NCBI GenBank assembly: GCA_017455065.1
Contig: JAFTBU010000049.1
Span: 124,001 to 188,000 of the forward strand
Source: Bacteroidales bacterium
Lineage (GTDB): Bacteria > Bacteroidota > Bacteroidia > Bacteroidales > UBA932
Direction of reading: 5' to 3'
DNA: 64,000 nucleotides
This document shows, piece by piece, positions 47,265 to 55,528 of this stretch (the first letter of the stretch is position 1; each line of letters starts with the position of its first letter). The notes beneath the pieces were generated by a model. That model did not search any database. It saw only the letters and a list, made by a program, of their open reading frames with translations, and was not told the DNA's origin. The translations under genes and the position numbers were made by a program.

Positions 47265-47731
47265 CGCGGGCTGAGAAGTTCAAGGTCTTTCTTGAGTATC
47301 ATCTTGGGCTCCATGAGCGAGACTTTCTGGAAAAGCCGCACCCTGTTTCCGAGGGACAGATAGACCTTGTCTTCATGTTTGCCCTTCCTCCACCATTTAT
47401 AGAAGCCTACAGGATCGTTTTCGTAGGGTATCTTGGCGAGGATTCCGGTGCTGTATCCGGGGTAATCGATGACCAGTTGCAGGCCCATGAATTTCTTGTA
47501 ATAGTCTGGGTCCGCACGGCGCAGTTTGCTGACAAGGGGATTCAGTACCTCGAGCGTATCCACCTGAAGGGTCTTTTCCCTGACTATGAGTTTATGGATG
47601 CGTACAGGGTCGTAATTGATCCATACACCCATTTTCATAGTCTTCATTCCGTCCTCGGTCTCCAGGGAAAGTTCGTCCATCGAAAGGTACACTTTCCCGG
47701 GGTCAAGGGGGTATAACAAGTCTTCAGCCAT
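47261..47731 (-). CDS. Conserved-looking protein of unknown function, cotranscribed with lplA
   Basis: 156 residues, no signal peptide, no membrane segment, no Cys. Alternating strands and charged loops (KMGVWINYDPVRIHKLIVREKTLQ; YDPVR, WWRKG) do not match any family I recognise. The ATGA overlap with lplA and its own promoter make it the first gene of the lplA transcript, so a link to lipoylation or glycine metabolism is a fair guess. Confidence 0.65.
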   Translation of the reverse strand: MAEDLLYPLDPGKVYLSMDELSLETEDGMKTMKMGVWINYDPVRIHKLIVREKTLQVDTLEVLNPLVSKLRRADPDYYKKFMGLQLVIDYPGYSTGILAKIPYENDPVGFYKWWRKGKHEDKVYLSLGNRVRLFQKVSLMEPKMILKKDLELLSPR

Positions 47732-47755
47732 CAGGTAAATTTCTCGCTAAGTTTA

Positions 47756-47763
47756 CAAAATTA
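47756..47763 (-). promoter_or_regulatory. -7 element TAATTTTG for the unknown gene-lplA unit
   Basis: Exact minus-strand TAnnTTTG, 24 bases before the ATG at 47731. Confidence 0.65.
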
Positions 47764-47784
47764 GTAAATATTTTCCGGAAATAC

Positions 47785-47792
47785 TATATTTG
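47785..47792 (+). promoter_or_regulatory. -7 element TATATTTG for the arginase-fold gene
   Basis: Exact TAnnTTTG; the ATG at 47798 is only 5 bases downstream, so the mRNA would be essentially leaderless. No -33 TTG. Confidence 0.65.
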
Positions 47793-47797
47793 CGGCA

Positions 47798-48469
47798 ATG
47801 ATTTTTGCCTTGAATCTCAGCGGGAGCCTTCTGGAAGAGGGTTTTGACGGGCCGGTGACGGACCTGTCGGGACTGCTCGGGACCAATTGTTACTGCACCC
47901 CCGAGGCAGAGCGCGAAATCACCTCAGCCTTAGCGGATTACGGCCCTGAAGGGATACATCTCACGGACACCGGCGACTACCATTATCTCAGCCTTTTCTG
48001 GATGCGCAAGATCGAGGAAGATTTCTCCCTCATACTTTTCGACCATCACAGCGACGACCAGGCCGGAGCGTTCGGAAACGGGATGCTGACCTGCGGAAGC
48101 TGGGTAGGGGTGGCCCGGGAGAGCCTGGAACACATGAAAGCCGACCTGTGGATAGGCGGGCCCGAGGAGCCCGACTACGCCTCGGTGCTGGACAACGACC
48201 GCCCGGTCTATCTGTCCATAGACCTGGACGTGCTCTCCAGGACTTTCGCCGTGACCGACTGGGACCAGGGCGACATGAGTCCGGGAGAGCTCATCCACAT
48301 CATAAGCCGCATAGCTTCGCGTCACCGCATCATCGGCATCGACATCTGCGGAGGCATCACCAGAGCCAAGGGAGCCACCCCCGCAGACCTCGCCAAAAAC
48401 GCAAGTCTGCGGAAGTCGCTCATCTGTAGTATGTCTGCACTGTTGTCAGAAACGGATAGCCGTAACTGA
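47798..48469 (+). CDS. Arginase/ureohydrolase-fold protein
   Basis: 223 residues, short for ureohydrolases (~300). Metal-site motifs are partly kept: GDYHYLS in place of GGDHS, DHHSDD (like DAHxD) and SIDLDVLS (SxDxDxxDP lacking the DP). The early part is compact. It may hydrolyse a guanidino or formimino compound, or be a degenerate member; with the altered first and last motifs, substrate is uncertain. Its 3' end overlaps the convergent 1010-residue fimbrial gene by 50 bases, the largest overlap in the window. Confidence 0.8.
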   Translation: MIFALNLSGSLLEEGFDGPVTDLSGLLGTNCYCTPEAEREITSALADYGPEGIHLTDTGDYHYLSLFWMRKIEEDFSLILFDHHSDDQAGAFGNGMLTCGSWVGVARESLEHMKADLWIGGPEEPDYASVLDNDRPVYLSIDLDVLSRTFAVTDWDQGDMSPGELIHIISRIASRHRIIGIDICGGITRAKGATPADLAKNASLRKSLICSMSALLSETDSRN

Positions 48470-51452
48470 CAGCCTTTTCCCGGCTGGTGAAGACCACCTG
48501 TACGTTGGTGAACGTGAGAGGGTTGACGGAATAAGACCCGTACCCGGGCGAAGGCCTGAACAAGAAATACATCACCCCTGCATCATCCACCTGGTACGCC
48601 GCCGGCGTATAGCTCTTCGTGACCGAGAACCTGTCCGTGATATCCATGCGTCCGCCTCCGGAAAGTGCGTCCGCCATCACCCTGACCACGATGTCGTCGT
48701 AGCCCTGTTCCAACCATTGGCCGGCATCGGAGACAGGTACCACGGCGAGGGTGAAATGGTCCGTGGACGATCCCGGGCGGAGCACCACGTTCCGGACCGT
48801 CGGTATCCCCCTTCCTGAGGCACTTCCTATAGAAGTCACAAGTGCGTGGTTGGTGTGGGTCAGGGTCGCGGTGAACCCTCCCCCGGATATGGTCACGGTC
48901 TGGCTGCCGCTGACGGAGCGGCCCCTGATGCTGAAAGTGAAGCTGTTGTCCAGATTGTCCTCAAGGCCGATGCCCTGATAGAGCGTCCCGTCGGGGGCGG
49001 AGATCGAATAGTCCCTGACATCCCCCAGCAGTGCTTCGGAGGGCACGGGATACAGGGTCGCGGAGGAGATCTCCCCGGTCCTGGTCAGCACGGATGCGGC
49101 ACTAAGCCTGATGCCTTGCAGAGGCGGCCTGGAGACGGTGACGGGGCATTGGGCGCTGAGTCCCGAATAGGATGCCGTCAGCGTGGCCGGGCCCAGTCCC
49201 GAAGCGCTCACCGCTCCGGCGGAGCTGACGCTCACGCCCTGAGAGTCCGAGCTCAGGGCGGCCGACGCCGTCACATCCTCGGTGCTCCCGTCGGAATAAT
49301 GGGCATACACCCTCACGGAGGAGCTTCCTCCCAGCACGAGGTCCAGGGAAGAAGGACTGACGCTGACGCCTGTCAGGTTCCTCTCTCCGGCCTGGAATAT
49401 CTGCAAGGTGACCTGTCCGCGCTCGAAGACTCCCACCTTGTCGACCGTGAGCCTTACGCTCCGGGGAGAGGAGGTGGTGTTGGGATGTATGGTCACTTCG
49501 AAATAGTTGTATCCGTCTCCGTTCACCTTTTCGCTCCGGAGCCTTCTCAAGGACACCATCCCGGAGTTCCCGTCATAGACGGAGACCACCCCGTAATAGG
49601 GCGAGCGCCGGGGGTTTTCGTAGTCGTAGTCCGCCGCCTCCACGCTGCCCGATGCATAGGTATAAGTGCGGTAGGTGAATGGCCTCACGGTGCAGCCGCC
49701 AAAGGCGCAGACCGTCACAGTGCCGCCCGCGGCCGGGAAGGGCGAGGACGCCGAGGAATATCCCGGGTCCGTAAGGGTCATGGTATGGTCTGTCTTCTCT
49801 TCCCCGCTTTCGTTGCGGAAGGTACGGGTGTTGGCCTGCTGCAGGACATTGGCATTGCCCTGCCCCACTACACCGTTGACCTCACAGCTGAGGGTCACGG
49901 CGGCGACCTCCCTCACATCCGTCAGGGTGGTCCCCAGGTGGGACGCTCCGACCGAAGCCGTGGCGGGGCTGCCGAGGGTGCGGACCAGGGAAGTCCCCGC
50001 CGCGAGGGTGCCGGAGACTTCTTTTATGAAGGCTTCCCCGGCCGTCGCCGAGAGTTCCACCGTCCCGGACAATTCCGAATCGGGGACCCTGCTGAGGTCG
50101 TCGTAGCAGGCGAACCTCTGCTGCCTGTAGCTGACCGTGGGAGATACGGCGCTGCCGTCGGCGGGGATGCGGGGATAGGCCACGGTAATCTCCGGGACCG
50201 AGTAGTCCCAATGCAGGAACTCAGGATCCCGGCGGCGGAAAGTCACTTCCAGGGTATCCCTCACCGCATCGTCCCAGGAGCTCAGCCTGAAAGGCACCTG
50301 CATGTCCTGGGAGCTGCCGTCGAGGGACCTGAAATACAGGGTGTCTCCTGCAAGATACCAGTCCGCCCGGGCAGCGGTGAGAGCCGCGGCGTCGGAGGTC
50401 AATCCATAGACCACCCCCGACGGCTCGCATATCACCGGCACGGAGTCGTACCCCTGCTGTTTGAAGGCGGTTTTGGTCCGGGAACCGAAGCGGAGCACAC
50501 GGATGTCGCTGAGGTTGGTCCTGCTGACCTTCCAGGATTCGCGCCCCACGCCTTCGTCGCTGAGTGCCAGGGTCAGGGTGTTGGTGGTGTTCCTGTCCAC
50601 ATTGAAATCACTGTGGTTGTCCCTCCCGAGGAACATCCTGTAAGTCACATCCGCGCTCATCCCCGGAGCGGTCCAGCTGCCGGAGACTTCCAGATAGGTG
50701 CACAGGCCGCTCTCGGAAGGGATCCTGTCCGGAACTTTCTGCCATTGGTCGGCATTGTCCGGGAGCAGGTTGCCGCGGCGGTTTTCGAGCATGTAGAAAC
50801 TCACGGAATGCCCGTTCTTCAGGGCGGAAAGATCCGAGGGGCTTGCATAGTCGCAGTCCCCCACAGCCGAGGCGGCGCTTCCCGCGCTGAAAGGCTTCAC
50901 AGTGAGAGCCGACTGCCTGACCCGGACGGATTCCACATCGAAGGAACTGTACTCCATTCCGGTCAGGTCGAGCAGGAAATCATAGCGGGAGACCAGGCGC
51001 TCCATGGGTATGGACAGCGAAGACGAGGATCCGGGGACGAAGTCCGCCCGGGAACCTGCCATGGGAAGGCCTGAGGAATTGAAGGAGGACACTCCTCCGA
51101 TCATGCATTCCAGCGCCGCCAGCTCCGTGTCGCTGCCTGGGGCGGCGACCATGCCGACATTGGCCAGGGCATACAGGTCATAACTCTGGCCTACGGTCAG
51201 CTCCACTCCCACCGGGCCTTCGCTGTAAAGCTGCTTCTCGAGCCGGCCGCCGAAATAGACGAACAGGTTCCAGTTACGCACCTCCTCCTCTTCCAGGGTG
51301 AAAGCGCTTTTGACCGCGTCCCGCAGCGGGATGCAGTCCATGGTCACGCACACCCTCTCCGAGGTCACCGCCACATCTCCGGCGGCCTCTTTGGTGCAGG
51401 CCTGGGTGCCGAGCACAGCCAGCATGAGGATTATCATCTTTAGCTTTCTCAT
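48420..51452 (-). CDS. DUF4906-like fimbrial tip/adhesin lipoprotein with Big2 domain
   Basis: 1010 residues from the ATG at 51452, which shares a base with the Mfa2 stop (TGATG). Lipoprotein signal with lipobox GTQAC (Cys at ~19). Residues ~30-310 resemble the Mfa/FimB-type fimbrillin N-terminal region of DUF4906 proteins (NWNLFVYFGG…, Ser-rich loops). After several beta-sandwich repeats, ~690-770 form a Big2 bacterial Ig-like domain (VSVSPSSLDLVLGGSSSVRVY…VSASGLGPATLTASYSG). The protein is probably the tip or accessory adhesin of the fimbria. Only eleven or so Cys are scattered with no pattern. Last gene of the locus. Confidence 0.75.
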   Translation of the reverse strand: MRKLKMIILMLAVLGTQACTKEAAGDVAVTSERVCVTMDCIPLRDAVKSAFTLEEEEVRNWNLFVYFGGRLEKQLYSEGPVGVELTVGQSYDLYALANVGMVAAPGSDTELAALECMIGGVSSFNSSGLPMAGSRADFVPGSSSSLSIPMERLVSRYDFLLDLTGMEYSSFDVESVRVRQSALTVKPFSAGSAASAVGDCDYASPSDLSALKNGHSVSFYMLENRRGNLLPDNADQWQKVPDRIPSESGLCTYLEVSGSWTAPGMSADVTYRMFLGRDNHSDFNVDRNTTNTLTLALSDEGVGRESWKVSRTNLSDIRVLRFGSRTKTAFKQQGYDSVPVICEPSGVVYGLTSDAAALTAARADWYLAGDTLYFRSLDGSSQDMQVPFRLSSWDDAVRDTLEVTFRRRDPEFLHWDYSVPEITVAYPRIPADGSAVSPTVSYRQQRFACYDDLSRVPDSELSGTVELSATAGEAFIKEVSGTLAAGTSLVRTLGSPATASVGASHLGTTLTDVREVAAVTLSCEVNGVVGQGNANVLQQANTRTFRNESGEEKTDHTMTLTDPGYSSASSPFPAAGGTVTVCAFGGCTVRPFTYRTYTYASGSVEAADYDYENPRRSPYYGVVSVYDGNSGMVSLRRLRSEKVNGDGYNYFEVTIHPNTTSSPRSVRLTVDKVGVFERGQVTLQIFQAGERNLTGVSVSPSSLDLVLGGSSSVRVYAHYSDGSTEDVTASAALSSDSQGVSVSSAGAVSASGLGPATLTASYSGLSAQCPVTVSRPPLQGIRLSAASVLTRTGEISSATLYPVPSEALLGDVRDYSISAPDGTLYQGIGLEDNLDNSFTFSIRGRSVSGSQTVTISGGGFTATLTHTNHALVTSIGSASGRGIPTVRNVVLRPGSSTDHFTLAVVPVSDAGQWLEQGYDDIVVRVMADALSGGGRMDITDRFSVTKSYTPAAYQVDDAGVMYFLFRPSPGYGSYSVNPLTFTNVQVVFTSREKAVSYGYPFLTTVQTYYR

Positions 51453-52192
51453 CACTTCACTTCTTTAGTAAATCCTTCTTCCCACGGCAGGATGGTGACC
51501 TGCGCAGAGAGCCCCACATACTCCAAATGCAATACTATATCCTTCAGCGACGGTTCGCTCCAGTCGTAGCCGGCGTCCGCAATCATTACGCCCAGAGGGA
51601 TCACCACTTCGGAATCGAGGGTCAGTTCCAGGCCGGGATTGGTCCCTGGTCTCTGGCGGGGCAGCCTGAAAACATAGCTAAGGCCGTCTTCGGAGCCGGG
51701 GTCGAAGGAGAATTCCCCTTCGATGGGCTCCCTGGTGAAGAGTTCCACTCCCCTCACCTCTCCGCTCACATGCACGGCGGCGGGGCTGTCGAGGGTGAGG
51801 AAAACCGTCGCGAACTGTTTGTGCAGGTCCAGGGAGATGCTCAGTTCCTCCCCCGTGGCATCCACAGGGGCCTCGCTGGACCAGAGATAGAGGCTGTCGC
51901 ACTCGCTGCCCGGCGAAATCACATTGTATCCCACCGAAGCTGAGAGATCATACACGCCCCTTTCTATCCGGGTCACGAATTCCCCGACCGCATTGGGCTC
52001 TATGCCTTCCATCTTGAAGACACATCCCGTCCCCTGCCATCCGCAAAGCGTAAGCCTCCCCGAGAACTCCCTGTCGAACACAGCCGTCAGGAAGCACGGG
52101 CACTCCTTCCTGTCCTCCTTGACGCTGCAGGCGGAGAGCAGGACGATGAAAAGAAGCCGGAGGGCAAGGGGTGTTCGGGCATATGCCTTCAT
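51452..52192 (-). CDS. FimB/Mfa2-family fimbrial anchor lipoprotein
   Basis: 246 residues. Lipobox LLSAC (Cys at ~22), followed by the family's Cys pair KECPCFL. Two beta-sandwich domains. In Porphyromonas, FimB/Mfa2 anchor the fimbria in the outer membrane and limit its length. The C-terminus PWEEGFTKEVK echoes that of the FimA-like subunit. Starts 3 bases after the fimA-like stop and overlaps the tip gene. Confidence 0.82.
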   Translation of the reverse strand: MKAYARTPLALRLLFIVLLSACSVKEDRKECPCFLTAVFDREFSGRLTLCGWQGTGCVFKMEGIEPNAVGEFVTRIERGVYDLSASVGYNVISPGSECDSLYLWSSEAPVDATGEELSISLDLHKQFATVFLTLDSPAAVHVSGEVRGVELFTREPIEGEFSFDPGSEDGLSYVFRLPRQRPGTNPGLELTLDSEVVIPLGVMIADAGYDWSEPSLKDIVLHLEYVGLSAQVTILPWEEGFTKEVK

Positions 52193-52195
52193 GGC

Positions 52196-53236
52196 TCAGA
52201 TAGTCACTTCGGAGTTGAAGCCCTGTTCCCAGCCTGTCACCGTCATGTTGACAGTGATGGAGCCTTTCTGCAGGGGCTGGTCGGGGGAAGTGCTGCCGGG
52301 ACCGGTGATCTTGAGGCTGGTTATCCTGTACAACTTGCCGGGGGAGAGCCCTGAATTGCCGGAACCGACGATATTTATGGGATAATAGCATTTCTCCCCG
52401 TTGTAGGTGGCTTCCACCACCAGGCGGGTGAACCTCGGCGACCAGGTGGACGAAGAGCTGTCGCTCGTCGTCTTGTTGGCATAGCAGTAAAAATAGTGTT
52501 TCGTGGTGTGGGGCGAGGAAGCCGAGACCGATACGGGTGTGGGGAAAACCTCCGCCGTGAAAGGCAGCAGGGCGGTCTCTGAAGCGTCGTATCTCATTTT
52601 CTGTCCCCAGTCGTACACTTCCGCCCCGAGGGCCCAGTCGTAACGCATACGCTTGTTGACGTTGATGAGGTAAATCTTCTCTATCTTGATGTCCGCGTTG
52701 GTATTGACAGCATTTTTTATCGTGTCTATCTCCACCTTGGAGGCACAGCGGCGGACCGGTATGGCATAGACAGAATTGGCGGTGAGCACAGTGGTGTCAC
52801 TGCCGCCCATCATCTCGAGGGCGTTCACTCCGCTGCCGCGGTTGGACAGGAGGTTGGTATATGAGCCCAGAAGCTGCCCTATGGTGGGGTATGAACCCAT
52901 ATTCAAGCTGGATCCGTTGACATATGCCCTGATAAAGTGTTTCTGGGTCCCTCCCACCGGCACATTGAGCGTAACCGAAGGGGATGAGCCCTGCGCCGAG
53001 CCATAGGCCACGAGCAGTCCGGATTCTCTGTAGACGCCTATCTGGAGGTCATGGATGGTGTTTTCGAAGGCGTCGCTGGTGCCCTTGGTCAGGGAGGGGC
53101 CGGCGATGGTGAAAGTGACATTGCCCGTCCCCGCCTCTCCGGCGTCTATCTCCACGGTGTCGGGAGTCAGGTTTGTACATGCGCAGAGACCCGCCAGGAG
53201 CGCCGCCGCTGCGAGGAATGTATCAAAAGTCTTCAT
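52196..53236 (-). CDS. FimA/Mfa1-like major fimbrial subunit (fimbrillin)
   Basis: 346 residues; lipobox LCAC (Cys at ~20), as needed for type V pili whose precursors pass through the lipoprotein route. The N-terminal domain (GNVTFTIAGPSLTKGT… IHDLQIGVYRESGLLVAYGS) and the C-terminal domain ending in ITVNMTVTGWEQGFNSEVTI fit the fimbrillin fold, in which the last strand or a proteolytically exposed groove joins subunits. Ser/Thr-rich and neutral, as for a surface filament. It overlaps the OmpA-like gene by 14 bases. Confidence 0.8.
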   Translation of the reverse strand: MKTFDTFLAAAALLAGLCACTNLTPDTVEIDAGEAGTGNVTFTIAGPSLTKGTSDAFENTIHDLQIGVYRESGLLVAYGSAQGSSPSVTLNVPVGGTQKHFIRAYVNGSSLNMGSYPTIGQLLGSYTNLLSNRGSGVNALEMMGGSDTTVLTANSVYAIPVRRCASKVEIDTIKNAVNTNADIKIEKIYLINVNKRMRYDWALGAEVYDWGQKMRYDASETALLPFTAEVFPTPVSVSASSPHTTKHYFYCYANKTTSDSSSSTWSPRFTRLVVEATYNGEKCYYPINIVGSGNSGLSPGKLYRITSLKITGPGSTSPDQPLQKGSITVNMTVTGWEQGFNSEVTI

Positions 53237-55178
53237 AAATCTTTTCCAAATTGTATTTTCTTGTCAATTCTGATATCTCGGGGTCAAGATTCCCCCTGTG
53301 TATGTAGGAAGGTTCCATGGCGCAGGCATCCAGGAAGGCCTGTAGGGCTTCCTGCGGCCTGTCCTGCCTGGAATAGACCAGGGCTTCCACGTATTTGCAG
53401 GCCGCCGTCTGCTCCAGCTCCAGCAGTATGTCCAGGGCGGAAGCGTTGTAATCCATGGCGGCGCAGGCGACGGCGGCGTTGAAATCCCTGTAGGGGCGGA
53501 GTATGCTCACAGCCTTTTCGTATTCCCTGTCCCTTATGGCCTGGACCCCGGACATGTACAGCGTGTCGGGGACGGTGGTGACCAGGGTGTCCTTGACCAT
53601 TCCTTTGCGGTGCAGATAAAAGCTGAATTTAACCGTCCGCAGCCGGGGATATAGTTTCTCCCGCAGATACCTGTAGCAGGGTTTCGCGGAGAGCTCCGCC
53701 TCCCTGAGGTCGGGATCCCCTGCCATCGCAGCCGCCCGGTAATCTTCCTTGTCCGCATCGCTGAGCTGTTCGTCGGCGTCCACCAGGGCGTCGAGCATAG
53801 CCCAGTTTTCGTCGAGGCTTCGAGGGATGAACCTTACGGACGGAATCGGGGATGAGGCAACGTATGCTCCGTCTAATGACAGCCTCACCCCTTCTTCCGC
53901 TTTTACAGAATCTCTCAGAGCCGCGACATAATCCTGGAAATAGCCGCACACCGCTTCACTCCTCCGCCGGGAAAGCCCCCTGTTGAAAAGGAAACCTCCT
54001 TCGGGGGAAGCCGAAGCCGCCACGACTATGGAATCCATGTCGAAAGTCTCGTTTTCCATGAGCTGCCTCAGGTTGCGTCCTATCCTGGCCATCTCTTCGG
54101 TGTTGTGGCCTTGCCGGGGATCCAGCCTGGCCGAGCCCGAATCGAAGTCTATCCAGCACACTGAATTCTCCTCCACCCTTCTCTCGACCACCCTGGTCAC
54201 ATAGCGGACAGTGTTGTCCACCAATGTGCTCAAAGAGCTGATATAGAAAGTGATGGTATCTTCCCGCGGAATCCCGAAGACCTCCCTGTCCTCTTCGTAT
54301 ATGCCTCCGCCCAGGGTGATCCCGGCTTTCCTGAGTCCGGGTCTGGCCGCGATCGTCTGGACATACTCGTAGGTTATGTCCCCGGAGGACGAAGTTATCA
54401 CCGTGTCCAGCCTGAGGCCTTCGGTGGTTATGGGCACCTTGACGTATCGGCGGTACATCTCGGGCAGCCTGGATTTCCTGCGGTCGTTGTGACGTATCTT
54501 GAGTCTGTCAGTGTAGTGCTCCAGGGCATCCCTGTGGGTCACTCCCCAGATGGATGCGAAGCGCTCGTCGGAGACCGTCGTCATGTCGCCGCGCAGCTCA
54601 TACAGCTCGGGGATGTTCCTTTCGATGAAAATCTCGAGCTCCCGCCGCCTTATGAACAATGACGGATCGGTGATGATGGAGGATACGAAACGCTCGTAGA
54701 GCTCGTATCCCCGGAGCTGGCGCTGGCGGTATCTCTCCCCTGTGATCACTATGCTCTCCAGAGGGGTGGTCTCCCCCAGCGTCTCCAGGTCGGGGGCGAG
54801 GCGTATCTGCCAGCGGCTGTCCTGCATCTGCGCGGGGACGGTGATGTTGAAGCGAAGGTCCACCCGCCCGTGCCTTTCGGCGACATTCTTGAAAGAAGCC
54901 GTGACAATCACTGGGGCGAGCATCTCCGTCGCCACCATCTCCCCGTTGTCATCCTGCACCGCATCCATGATGAATATCTCCTTCCCGTCCGCATCCCGCA
55001 CTTTCAAGGTGTCCCTCCGGGGCATCTTGAAATCTATTTCAACCGGATGGACGTCGTCCGCCACGGCAATGCCTGCCGCCACCCTGCCGGATCTGAGGGA
55101 GTCGATCTTCCGACCCGCAGAGCAGGAGGTCAGCAGCACGGCTGCAGCCGTAGCCAGGACAGGGAGGGAGGTTTTCAT
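53223..55178 (-). CDS. OmpA-like lipoprotein of the fimbrial locus
   Basis: 651 residues from the ATG at 55178, which leads directly into a lipoprotein signal (lipobox LTSC, Cys at ~20). After a beta-rich N-terminal half, an OmpA-like domain sits at ~330-430 with a NxxLSxxRxxxV peptidoglycan-binding helix (FNRGLSRRRSEAV). The tail (~560-651) has two TPR-like hairpins. Proteins of this kind sit at the head of fimA clusters in Bacteroidales, some annotated DUF3868; they may hold the pilus to the wall. Two bases follow the ssb stop. Confidence 0.75.
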   Translation of the reverse strand: MKTSLPVLATAAAVLLTSCSAGRKIDSLRSGRVAAGIAVADDVHPVEIDFKMPRRDTLKVRDADGKEIFIMDAVQDDNGEMVATEMLAPVIVTASFKNVAERHGRVDLRFNITVPAQMQDSRWQIRLAPDLETLGETTPLESIVITGERYRQRQLRGYELYERFVSSIITDPSLFIRRRELEIFIERNIPELYELRGDMTTVSDERFASIWGVTHRDALEHYTDRLKIRHNDRRKSRLPEMYRRYVKVPITTEGLRLDTVITSSSGDITYEYVQTIAARPGLRKAGITLGGGIYEEDREVFGIPREDTITFYISSLSTLVDNTVRYVTRVVERRVEENSVCWIDFDSGSARLDPRQGHNTEEMARIGRNLRQLMENETFDMDSIVVAASASPEGGFLFNRGLSRRRSEAVCGYFQDYVAALRDSVKAEEGVRLSLDGAYVASSPIPSVRFIPRSLDENWAMLDALVDADEQLSDADKEDYRAAAMAGDPDLREAELSAKPCYRYLREKLYPRLRTVKFSFYLHRKGMVKDTLVTTVPDTLYMSGVQAIRDREYEKAVSILRPYRDFNAAVACAAMDYNASALDILLELEQTAACKYVEALVYSRQDRPQEALQAFLDACAMEPSYIHRGNLDPEISELTRKYNLEKIYEDF

Positions 55179-55180
55179 CG

Positions 55181-55528
55181 CTACAGCTCGCAATCCAGTG
55201 AATCGTCCCCTTCGAGGATGTTGACTTTCGATGCGAGCACATCTGTGGCAGTCCTTTCCAGACCGTCGGCGCCGATGTATTTCTGGTTGCGCATGCGCCC
55301 GGTCACAAACACCTTGCTGCCTTTGGAAAGGCGCTCGAGGCCCTGGATGTTCTTTCCCTCGAAAGCCACCACGTTGTGCCAGGTGGTTTCGATGACGGGT
55401 TCGCCGTTCTTGCCGACATAGGCTTTGCTGGTGGCGAGCGAAAACCTCGCCATGCTCTTGTCATTGGCAACCTGGATCTTTACGCTGCCCACGTTGCCCC
55501 TGAGCTCGATTCTGTTCAGTTGTTCCAT
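55181..55528 (-). CDS. ssb: Short single-stranded-DNA-binding protein
   Basis: 115 residues, one OB-fold domain. WHNVVAFEGKNIQGLERLSKGSKVFVTGRM matches the core SSB signature. The acidic C-terminal tail is short and ends LDCEL, not the DDDxPF tip that recruits repair partners in true SSB. It is thus a reduced SSB, similar to those carried by mobile elements or used accessorily. Its position, 2 bases before the OmpA-like gene, puts it first in the fimbrial transcript, which is odd. Confidence 0.88.
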   Translation of the reverse strand: MEQLNRIELRGNVGSVKIQVANDKSMARFSLATSKAYVGKNGEPVIETTWHNVVAFEGKNIQGLERLSKGSKVFVTGRMRNQKYIGADGLERTATDVLASKVNILEGDDSLDCEL

